NCBI GenBank assembly: GCA_017470525.1
Contig: JAFUYM010000032.1
Coordinates: 1-64,000, forward strand
DNA from: Bacteroidaceae bacterium
GTDB lineage: Bacteria > Bacteroidota > Bacteroidia > Bacteroidales > Bacteroidaceae
Direction of reading: 5' to 3'
Length of the DNA: 64,000 nt
In this document: positions 61,123-64,000 of the stretch, piece by piece
Numbering within the stretch: position 1 is the first letter of the stretch
Layout of the letters: each line of letters opens with the position of its first letter
Position numbers and translations under genes: made by a program
The notes under the pieces: model-generated
What the model saw: the letters and a program-made list of their open reading frames with translations, nothing else
The model's database searches: none
Told to the model about the DNA's origin: nothing

Positions 61123-63054
61123 ATGAGTGAAATTCAGAACCCCACTGAGGAGCCTGTAGTAGAATCTACAGCAGCACCAGCAACCGAACCCGTTGCAGAA
61201 GAAACTGCAACCGTTGTTGAACAAACAGCCACCGAAGAAGCAGCACCCGTTGAAGAGCCTGCAATCGAGGAAGTTGCCGAACCAGCAGCCGAAGCAACCA
61301 CAGAACCCGTGGAAGAAGAAGCCGCCGAAGAGCCTCAGGCAGAAACCTCTACCACTTCTATCGCCACTTACGAGACAAAAGCCGAGGTCGTTGCCCGACT
61401 CAAGGAGATTGCCGCCAGTGACGAAGAGGTAACTCGCCAAGAACTCGACAGCCTCAAGAGCAACTTCTACCGCATCCACCATCAGGAATCGGAAGCCGCC
61501 TACAAGAAGTTTATAGACGAAGGAGGCAATGCCGAGGAATACACTCCTGCGCCTAATCTGGAAGAGGCGGATTTCAAGGAGCAGATGACTATCATCCGCG
61601 AGAAACGTGCTGCTCAAGCCGCCGCACAGGAACAGGAGCGCGAGGAAAACTATCAGAAGAAACTCAGCATTATCGAAAAGATAAACGCGCTGACGGAAAA
61701 TCCTGATGAAATCAATCGTGGCTACAATGATTTCAAAGAACTGCAGCAGCAATGGAATGACATCAAGGACGTGCCAGCAGAAAAGGCGACCAACCTCTGG
61801 AAGACCTACCAGCAGGCTGTCGAGGCTTTCTACGACACGCTGAAACTCAGCAACGAACTACGTGCCTACGACTTCAAGAAGAACCTTGAAAAGAAGACCG
61901 CCCTTTGCGAAGCAGCCGAGAAACTGGCAGATGAACCAGACATCATCACAGCCTTCCGCAAACTGCAACAACTTCATCAGGACTTCCGCGAGACAGGTCC
62001 CGTAGCCAGCGACCTGCGCGAACAGATTTGGACACGCTTTAAGGAAGCATCCACAGTCATCAACAAGCGTCATCAAGAATATTTCGAGGCGCGCAAACAG
62101 AAGGAAGAGGAGAACCTCGAAAAGAAGACCGCCATCTGCGAAACCATCGAAGGCATCAACCTTGACGAACTCAAGACCTTTGCCGAGTGGAACGCCACTT
62201 CCGACAAGATTACAGCACTTCAGGCAGAATGGAAGACCATCGGCTATGCACCCCAGAAGATGAACACCAAAATCTTCGAGCGCTTCCGTGCCGCATGCGA
62301 CCAGTTCTTCACACGCAAGAGCGAGTATTTCCAGACCGTTCGTGACAATCTCAATCAGAACTATGCCCTGAAACTCGACCTCGTAGAGCAGGCTGAGGCA
62401 TTGAAAGACAGTACCGACTGGAAGGCTACAACCGATGTTCTCGTTGAATTGCAGAAGAAATGGAAGGAAATCGGCACCGTACCCAAGAAGTACAGCGACC
62501 AGATTTGGGAACGCTTCAATGCCGCTTGCGATGCCTTCTTTGCCGCAAAGAAAGAGGCAAATCAAGGAGCACATGCCGAACAGACGGAGAATCTGGAAAA
62601 GAAGAGAGGCATTGTCGAAATGTTGGCAGCCATTGTGCCTGAAGAGTTTGAAGGCGACCTCCGCACCAAACTGCGCGAAGCACAAGAAGCGTGGAACCAA
62701 ATCGGTCATGTGCCATTCAAGGAGAAAGACAAGGTTTATAAACTCCTGCGTGAGCAGATGGACCGTCTGTATGGCTATGTGAACCAGAATGCTGCCAAGC
62801 GCCGCATGGACCGCTTCAAGGAAAGCATCAAGAGCGGTAATGGAAATGACCTCCGTTCACGCCTCACACGCCAGTTGGAAATTCTGAGAAATGAAATCAA
62901 GACCTACGAGAACAATCTTGGTTTCCTCAACCTCTCCAGCAAGTCGAAGCAAGGTAATGCCCTTGTGGAAGAACTGAACCGCAAGATGGACAAACTCAAG
63001 GCTGACATGGAAGAAGTGAAGGCAAAGATTGCAGCCCTCGAGGAAAGCAAATAA
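61123..63054 (+). CDS. DUF349-repeat coiled protein
   Basis: 643 residues. A 95-residue acidic start rich in A, E, P and T is followed by five or so DUF349 units (KLSIIEKINALTENPDEINR; LQQQWNDIKDVPAEKATNLW; VELQKKWKEIGTVPKKYSDQ), each a three-helix repeat with the W-x-x-I-G-x-V-P signature. The C-terminal part is coiled coil (about 580-643). Conserved in Bacteroidetes; no biochemical role is firmly known. Lies 8 bp after cdsA and is closed by a terminator. Confidence 0.85.
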   Translation: MSEIQNPTEEPVVESTAAPATEPVAEETATVVEQTATEEAAPVEEPAIEEVAEPAAEATTEPVEEEAAEEPQAETSTTSIATYETKAEVVARLKEIAASDEEVTRQELDSLKSNFYRIHHQESEAAYKKFIDEGGNAEEYTPAPNLEEADFKEQMTIIREKRAAQAAAQEQEREENYQKKLSIIEKINALTENPDEINRGYNDFKELQQQWNDIKDVPAEKATNLWKTYQQAVEAFYDTLKLSNELRAYDFKKNLEKKTALCEAAEKLADEPDIITAFRKLQQLHQDFRETGPVASDLREQIWTRFKEASTVINKRHQEYFEARKQKEEENLEKKTAICETIEGINLDELKTFAEWNATSDKITALQAEWKTIGYAPQKMNTKIFERFRAACDQFFTRKSEYFQTVRDNLNQNYALKLDLVEQAEALKDSTDWKATTDVLVELQKKWKEIGTVPKKYSDQIWERFNAACDAFFAAKKEANQGAHAEQTENLEKKRGIVEMLAAIVPEEFEGDLRTKLREAQEAWNQIGHVPFKEKDKVYKLLREQMDRLYGYVNQNAAKRRMDRFKESIKSGNGNDLRSRLTRQLEILRNEIKTYENNLGFLNLSSKSKQGNALVEELNRKMDKLKADMEEVKAKIAALEESK

Positions 63055-63093
63055 CATCCAGAATCGATTACAACGCAACCGATTGACGGAAGC

Positions 63094-63139
63094 AAGAGAC
63101 AGGGAAGAGCCATTTTCGGCACTTCCCTGTCTCTTTTAT
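63094..63139 (+). terminator. Rho-independent terminator of the lptB-to-DUF349 gene block
   Basis: AAGAGACAGGGAAG at 63094-63107 pairs with CTTCCCTGTCTCTT at 63122-63135 (14 bp), followed by TTATTG. Confidence 0.85.
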
Positions 63140-63184
63140 TGTGTAAAATAATGTAATTTTCGTGTGAGTTCGCTAAAAAAAGCG

Positions 63185-63192
63185 TATCTTTG
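63185..63192 (+). promoter_or_regulatory. -7 element of the DUF1573 gene
   Basis: TATCTTTG, 32 bp before the ATG at 63225; a weak TTTCG lies at the -33 position. Confidence 0.55.
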
Positions 63193-63224
63193 CATCTTAT
63201 AAACATTCACAAGACAATATTAAG

Positions 63225-64000
63225 ATGAAAAAATACGTTATTATATGCGCATTGGGGTTGGCATTTTCACTGAGCGCAATGGCACAGAAGATTTCATTTG
63301 AGAAGAGCACAATCAACGCAGGAACAACGCTTTGGAAAAAACCTGTGACAGCGGTGTTTAAGTTTACAAACAAGGAGCGCGACCCGCTGTTTGTAAGAGA
63401 GGTGGATGCCGGTTGCGGCTGTATGAAGACGGAGTGGCCGACAGGTGCAATGATGAAGGGTGACGATGGTGAAATTCGTGTGACGTATGATGCCCAATTG
63501 CTGGGACACTTCGACCGCTACATCGACGTCTATACCAATGCCAGCGAAAAGCCTGTACGCATCCGTATGAAAGCATTGGTGAGCAATGGGGAGAAGAGCA
63601 TGCAGACGATAGAGGAGATGTTTCCCTACAGTATTGACGACATCCTGCTGAGCACCAACAACGTAGAGTTCCTGGATGTCAATGCGGGTGATTCCGCCAA
63701 GGTGGAGATTGAAATTCTCAATAACGGTGACAATGTTTATACGCCGATGCTGATGCACTTGCCTGCCTATCTGACAGCGGAATATAAACCCGAAATGATA
63801 GCACGTGGCAGACGCGGCAAGATTGAATTGACGCTGCACAGTGAGGAACTGAAGGATTTGGGCCTGAACCAGACAAGCATCTATCTGGCACGTTTCTCAG
63901 GCGATAAGGTGGGAGCCAACAACGAATTGGCTGTTTCGGCTGTATTGTTGCCCGACCTCCATTATGCCGAAGAGTTTGTCCGCAAGCCGAACTTCCAGAT
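63225..64000 (+). CDS. DUF1573 secreted protein (cut by the window end)
   Basis: The first 258 codons are visible. Signal peptide to about residue 21 (LAFSLSAMAQ). DUF1573 mark: TAVFKFTNKERDPLFVREVD, then AGCGCMKTEWP near 62-72, in an Ig-like beta-sandwich; a second such domain (SIDDILLSTNNVEFLDVNAG) starts near 136. Such proteins are exported, periplasmic or surface-attached, of unknown role. The C-terminus lies outside the window. Confidence 0.85.
   Translation, partial: MKKYVIICALGLAFSLSAMAQKISFEKSTINAGTTLWKKPVTAVFKFTNKERDPLFVREVDAGCGCMKTEWPTGAMMKGDDGEIRVTYDAQLLGHFDRYIDVYTNASEKPVRIRMKALVSNGEKSMQTIEEMFPYSIDDILLSTNNVEFLDVNAGDSAKVEIEILNNGDNVYTPMLMHLPAYLTAEYKPEMIARGRRGKIELTLHSEELKDLGLNQTSIYLARFSGDKVGANNELAVSAVLLPDLHYAEEFVRKPNFQ

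Overview
The window reads as a chromosomal segment from a Bacteroidales bacterium, most likely of the Prevotellaceae. The basis is: several promoters of the Bacteroidetes type (TTTG, 19-21 bp, TAnnTTTG), two SusC/SusD pairs, a BspA-type leucine-rich-repeat protein, a PorE-like type IX secretion component, a TIGR01201-type HU relative, ExbB with two ExbD proteins, and the housekeeping order rsfS-ftsH-cdsA. No species can be assigned from sequence alone.

Left part (1-21.7 kb). A transposase-like C-terminal tail and a frameshifted small secreted protein precede an MG2/plug-domain secreted protein. Then comes an 18-kb, seven-gene, one-strand block: fasciclin-type lipoprotein, SusC, SusD, two further fasciclin-type lipoproteins, SusC, SusD, ended by a strong hairpin terminator. 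It looks like a nutrient-uptake locus but has no glycoside hydrolase, sulfatase, protease or regulator.

Middle part (22-45.8 kb). This holds a BspA/LRR surface protein followed by a 36-residue peptide gene, purine nucleoside phosphorylase, a secreted HExxH protein paired with a family 28 glycosidase, an AspT-type transporter overlapping a DsbD/CcdA-like membrane protein, an 11-residue-repeat protein ahead of an MscS channel, a TonB protein, a polyprenyl synthase, TatD, tRNA-Ser, the ExbB/ExbD operon, an ABC exporter, thyA-folA and an RsmF-type rRNA methyltransferase.

Right part (45.9-64 kb). A conserved unknown protein converges on the PorE-like gene. Beyond an HU-like gene with a striking triple-palindrome leader lies a small accessory island next to topB: a GNAT-like remnant, a restriction-modification pair whose endonuclease closely resembles BglI, a second copy of the topB 3' end, and an N-terminally truncated AAA/DUF4143 ATPase. 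After topB come mlaF-mlaE, lptB, rsfS, ftsH, cdsA, a DUF349 protein and a DUF1573 protein cut by the window edge.

The most unusual non-coding content is a set of dispersed palindromic elements: a three-unit hairpin array (two copies, inverted), a long hairpin with conserved arms that forms the 3' ends of two genes (two copies), a GC-rich element that enters the signal peptide of a SusD protein, a large inverted repeat between thyA and folA, and a duplicated tRNA-Ser 3' end that looks like an old attachment site. All identifications rest on reading motifs and on memory of protein families; no searches were run.
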